A stretch of DNA of 64,000 nt from assembly GCA_021613375.1 (NCBI GenBank), contig CM038706.1:27035866-27099865 (forward strand), in the 5' to 3' direction. Positions 26,283 through 41,200 of this stretch are shown here, piece after piece; positions within the stretch are counted from its first letter, which is position 1; every line of letters begins with the position of its first letter. The notes under the pieces were generated by a model that saw only the letters and a list, made by a program, of their open reading frames with translations, was not told the DNA's origin and did no database searches. The stretch is from Megaleporinus macrocephalus (taxonomy: Eukaryota > Chordata > Actinopteri > Characiformes > Anostomidae). The translations under genes were made by a program, and so were the position numbers.

Positions 26283-29237
26283 CAGCAGAGGTCTATTTAC
26301 AAAAAGTACTTTAAAAGGCCCATACTGTAGAGAAATAAATGTTCTTTGTTACTTTCTCAAAACAGTATAATCAAAAAAGTATAATCTAAAGATCTAAAGG
26401 TTTCGAAACATATCAGCCACTCCTCAGGTCATACAGTTTGCACATGGAAATCAAGCTACAAAAATGACATTGGTCTGTTTGAGATTTTATGAAAAGACAT
26501 TTAGATATATCAGCCAATTTAGCCTACAGAGATTTAGCATTGTGCAAAATAAAGAAACAATTACAGCTGCTCACATCAGAACTGTTACATTCCTTGTGCT
26601 ACTGAAAGGCTGAGAAACAGTCAGCATTTCTTCACCTGAAGACACCAATACAGAAAAATTGTTAAACCAAACTTTTTGAAGATAGCATCTATGACGCTGC
26701 AGCGAGTGAGCAGCCAGCGGACGCTGGATTAGCTAGCCAACATGAAACTCCTCAAATACCAGGGTGTGTTTTGTACACTGGCTACACTAACAGTTCTGGT
26801 TAGGCTGTATTCTGAGCAGGAGCTGTAAGCTGAGTATAAAGTTGCCTTTTTTGAGTTTGAACATTACTAGTATCTGTGTTTTTCAGGCACAGGTATAGTA
26901 GTGGATGGTGAAGTTCTTGAGTTGTGCCCATGTGTGTTTTATAACTGTCCGTTTGGCCAAATGGTCACTTGTTACTTGTCTACCACATGGGATTTCAGCA
27001 CAGGGAACCACTCACTAAGCTTACAGTGATTTCTGCCAGTAATGTAATGGCGTCTCTCTGGCGTGTGGTGTGTATGAGGTAATGTAATCTGTTTTATCAT
27101 CACCGCTTTAAATGTAGGTTTTTCTGAGAAACTCATATTGTGATGACAATATAAATATGATTTACTGTGGAGCAACCTGGATTGCTTTTTGAAATGAGGT
27201 GCAACTGAGGGCAGCCAATCAAAACAGAGCTTATTTATGTATGAATTCTGAAGTCACAGTAGCATAAACAGTGTGTTTCATTCTAAGGATAAGGTGAGGT
27301 TGGAAAACGGTCATGTAAAAATGCATTATGATTGTTTTTGGTATATAAACCCAGTTAGATGATTGAAGTGGACCTCAATCCAAGAAAATGTAAGTAAGGG
27401 ACAATGTAACATTTTGCAGATATGTTGTTGTGACGCTAATGCCAGTATAGTCTAAACATTCTGTACATTATGAATCAATTTCTGTAAACAGAAATTTAAA
27501 CCTAGGCAGATCTGAATAAACATCACAGTGTCCAAAAGAAATGCTGATGCTATCAGCTTTATAATCATGAAAACATTGAACACTGGTTTGAAGATGTCAT
27601 ATATTGTGATGGTGTTTGCAAATGAAGCCCTGCAGACGATTCTGATCAGAAAGATTATTGTGACTGAAGTGCTTAACATTATATGCAAAAGAATACTTAC
27701 AGTGATCCAAGACATGACCCATGAAGAATAAAACCAAATCAAAACGAAACAAAAGCACCCTCCCATCTGTCAAACCTTCTTACCGAGCTTCACTAATTCC
27801 AAAAATCTGCCCTATGATACACAGTATCATTCATGTTTTCTAACTCACAGTTTGGGCTAATTGGAAACCAGCCCCTCCCATCTGTCTGGTGACTCCTCCA
27901 TGTAGGAAAGGCCTACACATAATAGTAGGACTTGTGTATCGTTGGATTCGCTCCAAACCACAAGGGTTTAAAGATAAGAGTTCATCTGAGACTAATTAGA
28001 GTTGGAGCTGAATATTCATCAAGGGTGGGTTTGGCACAGACTTCAGGAAGGTTACATTTCTGTCACTGATTCATATCATCTACACAATAGGGGAAAAAAA
28101 GCCCGTAACCTCTCAACAAAACACTGCTGAGAGCAGTTTAGGATATCACAGTGGAGGGGAAAGCAGAGGGAGGTGGGGTATACCTCCCTTCATGTGAACC
28201 CTGCTTCAACAGATGACTTGGACAGAATGTACTTTCATTCATCTTGTTTTTGTGCTGATTCCATTCCGCGTCTTGGGTCTGTGACGTGTACATTAGCAGC
28301 AGGGACAGATACTAAGCCTTGTTATTATCCAGTCTGATCTTTGGGGAACTTGCGCTAGTTGCCACTGTGCAGGCTTTCCCACACTTATAAAAGGGTGGAA
28401 AAATAGTGTCATCATGGCTGCCAAAGGCAACAGAAAGGTCCTGTGCAGTCATCAAAAGTCAAATTCTTAAGGGAATAGTTTGGCAAAAAATCTTTTTACA
28501 TAAGTTTCCACTTAGTCCAGATGTACTCAATCAGCCAGGTTTGCATATGGTGGTGTGAAACTTAATCACAATATATCTCCTTGCTAATAGTATCATATTA
28601 TATTGAATCATAATCCTTGATACCTATCGCACGGACAGGTTTTTGCCAATACACAGCTTTAGTTAATAGTCATATAAACTGTTTTCACAAATTAGATCCA
28701 AATTACATAAGCAATGTTAAAAAAACTGTATAATGTCTTGACTAACTATATTTACGCATTTCAATTAAAACTAGAACTGAATTTTCATCTGAATAACGTC
28801 CCACTTTCTGATACACTGTGGGAGACTGAAGCGCTGGGCCAAGTTTTAAATTGTCACTGTGCAGATACATAGCGTTAGCACAGTAATACCTTCAGCTTGC
28901 TTACTTTAAGACAGTTGGGGTTGTATTTACAGAAACGGTCCAGTCAGTGTTTGTTAGCAATGCAAGCCCAGGAGCTTCAGCTCTAAAATAAACATTGCTG
29001 ATTGGCTCTGTTTGAACGTCATGTAAATTTGATGTCTCAACTATTTCTTGAAGCTTACAGTAGATAATACAGCGTGGACACACACGTTTACATAACAATG
29101 GCTCAAAACAAGTTGACAACCAAGGGTTCAATGGTGCTAGACACCAAGGAAAATGTCTAAAAGGCCAGTTAATGTCCCGTACTTCAACAGTGCATAAGAT
29201 CCTTCTAAGACGATCTCTTATCTTGAACGCCTGTAGG

Positions 29238-29262
29238 TCAGTGGTTTTGATGCTGAGTCCAT
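29238..29262 (-). CDS. fam120b: fam120b terminal coding exon 10
   Basis: Only 25 coding nt: acceptor TGTTTCAG, then the codon completing Lys, then WTQHQNH and TGA (29240-29238). The tail therefore ends APKWTQHQNH. The 3' UTR would continue below 29238; I saw no clear AATAAA on the minus strand in the next few hundred bases, so the transcript end is not placed. Supported by frame and splice consensus only. Confidence 0.65.
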
Positions 29263-32200
29263 CTGAAACACAGTGAATAGATGTGAGATTATAAAGGACA
29301 ACTTCACAGGTGGTATTAAAATGCTACTTTCATATTATTTGTTAACATTTCTAACTTTAAACATGTGAAATGAAACAAACTGCCTGATTGGAAAGTCTTC
29401 AAACTCACTTTGGAGCAAGCTGATACCCTCTCCTGTTGGGATGTCTTGATCGTGGTCTGTGAACATACCCTATGGGGGGGGGGAGGAAAGTTTACATACT
29501 TTATGTTTCCTACTATGTGTTCCCTGCTTCCTTTTTCCTTTAGGCCTGGGTGGTCTTGCCTTCAAAATGTTACAATTGACCACATGTAGATGAACAGATT
29601 CAAATCTTCATTTAGGAAACCTTCGTTTGCTTTACAATAAGTGCAAAAGTCATGGACCACCCTTCGTTTATTTGATTTCCAGTCAAAATGACTATTAAGT
29701 AGAATATATGGTTATCTTGATGAATTATTCCACAATACAGTAAAATAAGCTTTTTCTGAACACTGACCAACTGTATGTTTCATTATAAAGAGAGTGACCT
29801 TAGTCCTTTAAACTGGATTTGAAACACAGTTTGCCAAACATTAAATATAAAAACCACTGTAGTCACAGTTTTCCATTCCAACTGATCAGATGTCTGAAAA
29901 AAATAAATACTGTAATATATTGCAGCACTTATTTTGAAAAACTGAAAGCAAGGCTCTGTAATAAATGCAAAGCATGAACCCACAAAATGCTAAATAATCA
30001 GAATTTTTATTTAGTTGTTGAGGGGGCTATATATATATATATTTATTAAATTGGCTGAACATTTGCACAGCATTGTATGTATATCTTCCTATTCTTAATA
30101 CGCTTACAACTAGAGTAAAATCAAAGTGTGTGTGAATCTGCTACACTGTACCTTGCATATAGGATGGGGGGCCTCTTGGGTGCTGCCTATAGTACTGGTC
30201 TGAGGTGCTAAAGGGTTGGGGTCCACTCTCTCTGTGAGGCTTGCCATCCATGGGCCTCCCTGAGGAAATTACAGTATCATTTAAATGTGATTTTAATTAT
30301 GGGGTGCAGTCCCCCAGAATAAGCATTTGCTATGGAGCAGAGAAACTGCGAATCACTGGAAACATAAACCATACAATTCTCCAAAGTCTGAACTTCACCA
30401 CCACCTCCCCACAAGCCTGAGGCAGTGATTACCAGCTCAAATGCAGACAGAAATTAAAGACAGACGTTTTATACGTATACTTGAATATCACATTTCTATC
30501 AGCAGAATACTGAATCTGAAATGTAGGGTAACCCCACTATATAATAACAAAAAATTATCAAATAACAACAAGAAAACTAGAGTCTTTCTGTCTTACAGAG
30601 ATACAGACAATTATTATTTTCATAACACTGTATTTGTATTTTTATCCAAACAGAATGGCATGCAAACAACATGTCTATATTTGAATTCCTCCTTATACTA
30701 ACAATAACCCAGCATTTACTTGTGAAACTAAAGCTCCTCCATGCAAGTAAATGATGAAATGCAGCAGACAAGATAAAGCTGTAACATGAATAAAAACTGA
30801 AGTCTTGCCGCTGAGACACAACATGCCCTTCATTCGCTGTTCAACATCAATAGAAAAAAACAGATGGAGACAATTTTACCATAAGGCCTCTTTTAATCTT
30901 GCCAAGGGACCACAGCATGCTGGATGGCAACTGAAAAGAAATGGGGCTCCAGGAGATTGTAACAGCCCCCAAGTTATAATTTTGTTGTCTTGTTATGTTA
31001 CCTAATATAGATCACCACCTATAAAAAGCAACCCAGAATTATTCTTGTTATGACAAAACATGCTCTGTACCTAAAATTGTCTGGCAGCAGATTGTTTCAC
31101 TGCCACAGACCAGATGGACTGGATTATGTAGCCTACTGAATATTGTATATGTGCAAAAGGTATCAGAGCTGAACTACCCTCAGCAAGATACTCCACTCAA
31201 TCACATTATTTCATTCTTTTATTCAGAATGTCCAGCATGAGTTCAAGCTCCCTTAATATTGACAAATTTTAAGAGTAACTAAAGCAGCAGAGGACTGCAT
31301 TGTGCTCATTTGTGTTAAGCATTCACTTTTGCATTGTACCTCAGCATTGAATCACTGGATGGCATACAATGAACTGTCTCCTTGTGTGTTCTGCATTTCA
31401 TAATTTAGTTTCTACAAAGTCAACTATTTTCTTTCAAGGGCACGATGGTAGTTTTTGCTCGAGTGGAATGGAATAATCTGGCCCTTGGTTTGTACATGAA
31501 GTGGGACAAGAGCCACTGTTTTCTCACCATGCTGTACTCTGCGAGGCCGGCTGGGGATGGTGGAGCCGTGCCTCCTGCAGGCTCCTAGAACCAGGTCTCG
31601 GAGTGAGAGGAAGAGTGTAGTCCAAGCTGGCTGGAACAAAATCATCACACAGTATGTAACTTGGAAAACCTTAAACTGAAACGAGTAATGTTAAGCTAGC
31701 GGGCAATTACCAATTTATCAATCACAGCGTAAATTTTGTATTAAACATCAGGTTCTCAGCGTTTACTATCAGCTTTTACTATCTATGATGTCCCTCAAGG
31801 CTCATAATAAGGCCAACTAAGGTTCTGACAACAACCAAATTTATAATTGATGACGTAGAAGTGGTGGATGGCTTTTGTTTATTTAGATTAAATATTACCA
31901 ACTGAGGATCCAGCGGCCATGAAATGCAACATAGATTGGAAAAAGGATGAAGGAGCTTCAAAAATATCCTTATATTTAATAATTTGCTTCTATAAACCAA
32001 AATCGGAAATTGTCTAGACCATTGTAGTTTTTATAGATGTAAAGCTGGAGAAATAAAACTTTGAACTTTAGCTGACAAAGGCTTGACTAAATCAAGTCTC
32101 ACCTCTAGCTCAAAAGCCCAGACAACCAAACTGAAGCTCTTAATTGGACTTATGAGAAGATGTACTTCATGGCAATTCAAGTAATTAAACTGCACAAATG

Positions 32201-35200
32201 TCAAAAACAGTTTCAGAATCTCTTAAGAATCCTAAACATTTTTCATACTTGGCATGCCTTTGATTTTCAATGGGCTGTTTTGTGAGTGGTGCACTGCAAA
32301 GTACTAATAAACTTCATATAATAAACATAAAACTTGTTTTATTACATCTCACATTAACAAATAACACTGCTACAGGTCCTGAATTGATGCATTTAGTTTA
32401 AATGGATCTATTTTCCAATATCACCACTCATCAGATGTTTACTCACATTGCCCTCAAGAAGCTCCTCTATAGGGCAACCAGAGTGAGCCTGCAGGTACTT
32501 GGAATGAAAGAGCACTCCATCAAAGGTTTTCCAAGGCATGAGTTCACTCATTGGAAAAGGAAAACCACATGCACTGTTGGCTGCAATGAGATAAGTCAGG
32601 CCTCGTATAAAGAGTGAGCCAAGCTGGACGGCCCTTGGGTCCACCTCAGGAACCTGTATAAGAAATAATGCAAATGATTACTTAAATAAGGAGATAAGAA
32701 CAGATAAACAGGCAAATACAAATAAATGGACAAAGACAGCAAGGACATGTGGAGGTGCAAATCGAAGACCAGTTGTAATGCATTTTAAGACCATTATCGC
32801 AACAGAATCAACATTTCACATTTAAAGTAATCTGTATAGACAGCAAATTTGATATTTGAAAAGTAAGTTTTAGTGAGGATAAATATGTCAGACAAAAAAG
32901 GTCCAACTAAGTTAGTATCTAAGACCATGGGAACGAAAATCTAAAACTATTTTTTAAGACTTTAATTAATTCAACCAAAGATTTTTTAGGACTTTTTAGG
33001 AAGCTACATGAGTCTTACTATGCAGTCACCTCTGGTCTGATTGAACTGATTTTCTATGTAAAAAATATTATTCGCATTTCTGCACATTTGTATTTAATGT
33101 ATTTTAGAAAATGTGACCTGTGTAGAAGTTATGGCACATTTTATGACTTTCTTTTTCAAATATCTTAAACTTAGCAAATAATTTAGATTGTGGCATAAAC
33201 ATTTAGAGGAAATTGCTTAAGCTTGTTCCCTGTAAAGGATGTGTTTACTGAAAATCAAGACATTTAATAAAACTTCTACAAACTTTTGTATACGACTGTA
33301 AATGCACAAAAAAGATATGATACTAATCATCTACAATTTTAAACCAGGCAGCCAACAGAGAGTGATAATGCTGCTAATATCTGTTCTCTATTTAACTCCA
33401 TTAAGGCTAGAGGAAGAGCCCTTGTGAGATAATCTGAAATAGTAGTCAAGATAACGGGATGCGCGGGGAGGGGGGAGGGGGCAGATGTTCTCGCTCAACC
33501 GTCCGCTGCTCACCTGGCTTCCTCTCCCCAGCCAGGGAAGATAAGAGAAGGACTGATTAGCTTCTGTGACACCAAAACGAAAGACTTGCCTACCACCTGC
33601 TCTGCTCTCAAACACAGCTTAAACTAAAGCAAACAAAAGGCGGGCCAGAGATAAAGCCACAGCGGCCTAGGCAGTCAGCAGCCTGTTGCTCTGTGTCATC
33701 GTTTGAAATATTATGCTCTTTGCACCTGGGAGCTAAGTATTCTCTTTCAAAGGGCAAGACAGCTTTGTGGTGATCATTTATTTACCTCTTGGAACTTGTA
33801 CACCGTTTGGCTAGGTTTGACTGAAGTTTGATTGAAGCAAATCCGAGAAATTCAATGCTTGGAATACCACCAGCAAACTTCTAGGCAATGATTACCAACA
33901 GTAGCCGGCTGTTTGTTGGAGAGATAGAGATAGAGCAGTGCTTCACGCTTCAAGCAAGAGCAGCAGCTGTTCTTCTGGAGTTTGACTCCATAAACAATGA
34001 GAACTGGTCCAGCCAGATGCCTGAAAGACTCCAGCAGCCCCTGGGGGCACAGTTTAACATGAATGGCAACAGTTAAAGCTTGTGTGCTGGCCACCTGTGT
34101 GATGACACCTCAATCTCACATCTGAGCCACTTCACCTCTGTAAAAGTAGAGAAGTGTTAAACACAAAGGTGAGTGGAAGTGCACTCGATTTAAACAGAAA
34201 CTCAATTTTGCTTTGTTCTTTTTTTACAAAACAAAAAAAAAAAAGGGTTCCTGGAGTGCCTCATTTGATTCCTGCCTTGTTAAGACTGTGGTTACTGGTC
34301 CATGTGTCCACGCAGAGGCATCTTTAGCACAAGCTTACATTCACATTCCCTCAGTGTCACAAAGCAGCACAGGAGGAGAGAGATTAGAGGGGGGTTATGA
34401 AGCAGCCCCTGGAGACTCTCCTGCCATCTGTCCAGCTCTTAAAGCTAGCCTCAAACCCCCTCCCCTGAGATCCCTTTTTCACGTTTCAGGCAGATGTGAC
34501 AGTGCCGCTTCTGATGGAGCACCAACAATGGCGCATGCAACAGGTGCTCCTGCCTCCCTCTGGCACATGGGAGGCAGGAGCGTTTCGCACACTTTCATCT
34601 GGCCAGCGGCAGGCTGTCACCACCGCGCCTTAAACACACACTTGTACGCGCGCACACGTTCCCCCCACCCGAGTCGCTCGGCAATTCAACACCTGCTGCT
34701 CCGTGCTCACTAAGCACACAGTCCCTGAACGGAATCATTCACCGGCCAAAGTATTGCTGATTGGCGCCAATATAAACTCTCCCATCCCGCTGACACATTC
34801 ATACAAGCATCGCTAATGCTGAAATCTAGTAGAGGGAAATATAATGATGTTTCATCATTACTGTGATGGATTACAACAAAATTCAATCAGTACTAGGAGT
34901 ACTGTGGATACTGTCAGTGCTTAAGGAGCACACATTCTCTATTATCACTAATCCATTATGATGCTTGTAAAAAAAAAAGGAGTCAACACATTTTTGATCC
35001 TTTCATTATTTCTCAGAGTTAAAACAGGCTGTTTGTATTACTTTGCCTTTTTAAGATTGTGTATATTATTGACTAATGCCATTACTGCGCATTCTGACTC
35101 ACTTAAAAAGAAATCCAGGATGAAACACTTATAACATTAGCATGAATGGGTGAAGCTAAACTACTGAAGTGGGTGGAGTGAATTTTGGTTTAAAACTTTA

Positions 35201-38200
35201 TGACTTTAACAATTATCATGAATCATTAGTCCTGCACTACACTACTGTCTTTAGTGTAGTGCAGCGTGTGAAATGCTAAATAAACATCATGGTATTTCTA
35301 AGTATGGGCTGCTTTTTTTTTTTTAATTGCCACACTGTTGTGGTGCTCAGCTCCAACGTATTATTATTAATAAATACACATGATGTGTATTGTGTAAAAT
35401 TTCTGCTGTTTCTCCCACCTCTCCTCACATGTAAGCCTGGACAATATGAAAAAATTAGGATACATTACACCACAATCCAATACAATATGCTTTTTTGAAC
35501 ATATTGTGTATATCATCAGTGCCTGTAGAACACTGACCAACTGCAATGCTTCATTATAATGAGAGCAAAATTAGTCCTACTTATTGTATGGATGTATATT
35601 AACAAATACAATTGAGATGACCTGACAAAACAGGAAATACCTTTGGTTCATAGTGTCTGCAATGAAATAAAAGTCAAAGCAAAAGTCCTTTTTCTCAGTT
35701 CCTACTAACTTGATATCTAAATTAATAAAAAATGCGACATATTATGTATCTTGAACCTTTCTTGAAGTATCGTGATATATTTTTGCCATATCACCCATTT
35801 ATACATAGAGGGTTTCTCCAATTTCATAGATACTTGCAGGTAAAAGCTTAACATTCCCACAAACTATAAACTAGAGGTATAGAATTCTCTAAAACATATT
35901 CATAATCAATAAAACTAAATTATAATTTTAGGGTTGGATGAGTACTGACAGTATTCACCACATGTTCAGAAAAGCTAGTCATATTTATAATATTGTCATA
36001 TCATCCGAGCCTAATTTTAACCCTGCTGTCCCTGCTAGACGGGGACAAACGAAAAGGACAACAAACAGAAACTGTTAAACATTGTTTAGGTAGATATAAC
36101 ATTAAATATATAATAAACATTAACATAAAATATAACATTAAGGAAGCAGATTCTTCAACCATATGTCTTGAAATTGGGGACACAATTTGTTTGTCCATGC
36201 AAAGAAACAGTGGTGGTGTCTGATTTAGGGAAGGAGAGGTGGGCCTGGGAGAGTTGGCTCATGCGCCGGAACAAACAGGACACGTAAATCAAGAGGTGGC
36301 TTCCAGCATATCTCCCACGAGGCTCTAATTTGTCTCTCTATCGTCCATTATCTCCGCTGTGGGGAGAGTGTTCAATCCGGGCACTCCAAAACCATGGGCT
36401 GCCTCGGAGGCCGCGTCTGAAATAGCGTGCATAGTAGGTTTAAATTAGGGTGGGAGCTGAAATAGCCCTGTGGTCACCGGCGGGGACGTCTCGGAGCCCG
36501 TCACCAGAGCATTGCTCTCAGGTTCAGACCACAATTAGAGCAGTTTTTGGGAGGAATGTCGCAAGGCGACCAAAAATTATCCCCCCCAAGTCTATCTTTT
36601 GCCTTTTTTCTCAACAGTGAGAGAATCAAATCCATCGCTCAAGACGACTTGCTGTTCTGGGGGGGGAAAAAACGGTGGCCTTAATTTTTTGCAACTTCAT
36701 GAAGCGTCGGTTTGGCAGGGGAGCGAGGTATTTACCATGAGTTGCAGCTCTGAGCAAAACAGCCTGCAGTGTCCTTGAGAAGACACAGTATGAATGTGCT
36801 TTAATCATTCACTAACACTCAAACAACTGCTGAGTTTCTGTTTATGGGGAGAATTCTGGTTAAAAACCAGGAAGTAAACAAGGCTGGAGGGCACCTTTGA
36901 AATGGATTATGAATTACAATTGTAAGCTTCTGATGACAACAGAAATGTAGACCAATTTCAACTGAGTGTTGTCATGTCTCCGGGTGCTTCCAAAAGACGG
37001 ATAATGTTTGTGCCACTTACTCTGGTTTGTTGCAGTTCGGGGTACGACTTATATCTGATGCAGACAGCTTGACTTAGATATGCATCTATGTCTTCTAGGG
37101 AAAGGTGTTTAGCCTAAAATAAAAGCAAATTGTCCTTTTCAGTTTGTAAGCAGTGAAAAAAATCTAAGTGTACAAAACAAACACTCTGAAAAGCATCATT
37201 AGAAACCCATACATAAAGCAAGACATTTCGGTTGAGGCACAGGTCACACCTACGGCCTGATAAGAACTATGCACAACAAGCAAGGCTGAAGAACCACTCA
37301 AGCTGTAGACGTTAAACAGTACATACAAGGTTACCACAGGCTGTTACACTGGAATCCCTACTGAGAACTAAAAAAACAACAACAAATAAAGGACTAACAC
37401 GGAGAGCCGTATGTTAAACTCACCTGAGCAGCAATGTAAGAAACAAGACAGATCAAGGCTACTGACGGGCTGTCTAAGTGATTCAAGTCCTGAGTAAAGT
37501 CCTGTAGGTCAAAGACAGCCAGGAACGTGGACACACGGATGCTTTTTACCTCAGTGTCATTCCCAAACCACAAAGCTGTCAGGTCAGGAGTTCTTTCTGT
37601 TGAATGATATAAGAATAATGGTGTTACTGCTAGATTTTTACCCTAACATTGGGTAAAAAAGTGCTTCTAGTCACCTTCCTATATTGCCATAGCATCATCA
37701 TCTGCAACCTTTCACTGTAATTGGACAATTATTTCTTGATACTGATCATGCAGACAGCTTTTTATCGTAAGTGTTCTTTAGTAAATGTTTTTCGAATTGC
37801 ATGTAAGACTTTAGAATTCACTCTTATATTATTTCAATCACCTCTCAGTGGCTGCAATATAGCACCAACTTGAGGCATACAAACAACTCACAGTGAGAGC
37901 TTAACAAGCTAAATTACAGCCTCCACATGGTGGAGTTAGTTTTAACAGTATTACAACTAAGTCTCCCAAAATACTCACTATAACAATCAAAAGCATACCG
38001 CTGCTGTCAAAACTAAAGTTTGCATTATTGTTGTTTTCAGTTTTGCCATCATTTGAAAATGCTTGTTGCGCTTGTGTGTAAATTTCATGATGAATGGACC
38101 AAAAGAAACGGCCTCTGAAAAAAGTCTGGTTACTTTGACTGACATTACAAGTAAAGAATTTTTTTTTGCCTTCTCCTCTAAATTTACTGTTGTAGATAGA

Positions 38201-41200
38201 AGGGTTTGTTCTGACAATAGTAATGTTTTTATTTGTTTTTGTAAACATAACAGATTTTAACTTATTGTGCTGTTCTACTTATTTAATAATACGAAGGGGA
38301 GGTTCTAACAATTCAGACTTTAAATATTAAGGCTTTAGATTACTATGATGCATTACGTTCGATCTCATTAAACTGTTTTCTAATGATACACAGGATTTTA
38401 AAAGAGCATACTGATCTCTTAAATAATTTTGTCTGTGCTACTGCCTATTATACCACAGTCCATCAGGTTGTTTTTCTTATACATGTTGACTGACAACATT
38501 TGATTGAAACCCTAAAGCCATAGCAAAGCTGACAAGAGCAAGGCCACAGCTATAAAAAGCTTAGACCATGTCTCTTATAAATATTACATTAGCTTTCAAA
38601 GGGATTGAACAAATTGTAGGCCATCCAAGAAAATTATATGTAGAACTACTGACCTGGAAAGTAAGCTTTTATACATATAAGTAAATAAATAATCAGTGCA
38701 ATGTAATTTTTTTGTGTGAGTCTGTTACTTGATCACTTCCAAAGCTCTCAGTGAGGAAACTGTACAGTTACTATTCAATACCTACTTTATTTGATCCTTC
38801 AATAAATTTAATCAGAGAAGTCAGGAACCAAACCTCCCCTAACCGTATTCTTTAAATCAACACGTGTTACCTTTTTAACTGCATTTATGTTTATTTGTAT
38901 TTATTCCAAAGGCATACAGTGTTTTTAGTGCCAAACAACTCACACAAACTCATATCTGATTCTAATCCATATAAGTATTGTAATATGATGTTGATATTTT
39001 ATTTGAATTTTTTATGCATTTCTTGCATCAACTTTTAAATGAGGCCAAGGAAGTGGAGAAATCTATAAAATAACGTAACAATCTATAAAGTAACATTGGA
39101 ACTAAATGATCTTATTTAGATTCTTATTTATCATTTTAATATCTCTTATGTGAAATTAAATTAATCTGACATCTGCATTATTTCAGCCTACATATTAGTT
39201 GATATAACTACATATAATTGTAATAAAAATAACAGTAATTATTAATAAAACAAGTGATTTTAAAGTTTTGAAACACATAAAATAAATTGGTATAAATAAA
39301 AAACAACATCAATTCATGTTGAGGCAACTTTACTGAGAGAACAAAAGCAAACAAACAAAAAAAAAACTGATTCTTTGGCATTGTAGCTGCAAACACAGCC
39401 AACAATCCAGCATTGAGTTTTAAGTGCAAAGCCAAAGTAACAGTATCAAAAAATGTCAGAGAGTCGCCAAGTCCTCACCACAGTCTGTCAGCCTGTGGAG
39501 GATCTTGAACAAGGCAATACAACTCCTGAAAGTTGTGCTGATTTTGTTTTTCAGCTAAATGGTCATGTTGTTTATAACCTGCAAAGGTTGTTCTTGCTTA
39601 ATATACTTTTTTTGGACTGAAAAAGTTGCTGAAATTGCATACCTGCTACATTTAGAGGCTTTGGAGCCACTTTATTTGGCTCCTTAAGTGGATTCCCTGG
39701 AAAAACAAACCACTCCTTGACAGACAAACTATGAGCAGAACCTACAGAAGAGATGGATAACAAAGAATAGTATAAATAATTTTAAAATTCCAAAACATAA
39801 AACTAAAAACTAAAAGAGATTACCTGTGTCTTTTCCATAAAATATGACAGAATGTAGCTATAGATTTATTCTATTTTATGAGCTCTGCTGACACAAATCT
39901 TTACTGTTTCTAAAAGAAATAATCTCTCTTGACGTTTGCCATTTTATTTCTCTTTGCCAATCTAATTCTGTTAATATTCATTTCTCAGAAATGTCTGTAT
40001 AAATGTAAATTTTGTAAAAGCTGTAAAATATAACTAACGCTGAAAACATGGCTTAACTAACTTTCAAAACGTCATCATTAAGAAACACAAAGTCATTCAG
40101 AATGGTTTGTTGTGAGACGAACGGCTAACAGTGGTGCTGACAGAGACAAGATGGTTACTACTAAGAGCTTACTCACAGAAAGTTATTACTTGAAATGGTT
40201 ATGAATACTTGACCTGATGTCTGATCTTGTAGGGATATTATAAGGTAAAACAGCCGCCCAAAAAACTCTTTCCTTCCCCTGATTGGCCATTATTTTACCA
40301 TCATTAACGTTACATAAAAAGCTCAGAAGGTTTGTTTATTGATGGTTTGGATATTAAATAAAATGACTATATCTGTGTTATACAGCCTAGTTCCTATCAC
40401 TACCACTGGATCCTATCACTACCACTGTAAATATCTAAGTCTGTACTTTTCTGTGTTATCTACCATTTCACATCAAATGGATGACTGAATTAATCAAAAA
40501 ATGTTCAAAAATTGGTGGAATTTCACTTTAAACTCTTCAGTTTCTGTAGAATGAAGCCTTTTACATCAAACCACTCCTTGGCTTACATCTTAGTGGTATA
40601 AATATGTAGGAAATGTAAGTAATCTTAAGTAATCCTCTTTAAATATGATTAATGTAAAAAGAGAGGGACCCCACCTGGCAGTGCTGGCAGTGCTTGCAGA
40701 AGAATACCGTAGATGTGCTCTCTGATAGGCTGGTATAAAATTGCTTGTGGTGGTAGCTCTACATCCTGTTCATCTTCCAGTGTATTACTGCATTCCACCA
40801 CCCCATCATGCAGCACATTATAGAGCATAAAGCACTCAGCTCTAACATGCTTCTCCTTCGCTGCCTGCAACAACAAACATTCAGGTCACTCATTTAGTGC
40901 TGATTGAACAATGACTTAAAAATAAGACAATGCCAGTGTAGCCTTCAGTACCTGTAATATGTCAGCATTCACATACTTCTCCATCACACACACCGGCTCT
41001 GGGGGAGGCCGGCTGTGTTCTAACCAAGGAGAAGTTTGTCCAGGAAGTAGATATGACTGGATTCCTTTCTCTACAACGTCCTTGTCTGCTTTGGATAAAT
41101 GTGCCAGAGCGAGGCCAAGTATTCCATCACCATTCATATGAAGACTACTAATGAAATTCGCCACCGCATGGACTTCATCACCCTTATGTTTCTTCCCATA

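Larger units (their letters stand above)
22451..29237. other. Gene-free, 3' flank of fam120b
   Basis: Contains three simple repeats (listed), repeat-like DNA at 26300-27420 (GGCCCATA start shared with about 14808), and a balanced block at 25000-25240. A 10-bp palindrome GTCACGTGAC, a USF/TFE-type site, occurs at 25522-25531. The fam120b 3' UTR must occupy the right edge. Confidence 0.5.

Noticed and set aside
1..29237. Search for PSMB1, TBP or other genes expected beyond FAM120B in human synteny
   Set aside because: No exon of these proteins could be recognised by eye; either further away or not linked in this fish.
34213..34713. 166-residue plus-strand open frame
   Set aside because: It lies in fam120b intron 5, has no recognisable domain, low-complexity composition and no family resemblance; treated as chance.
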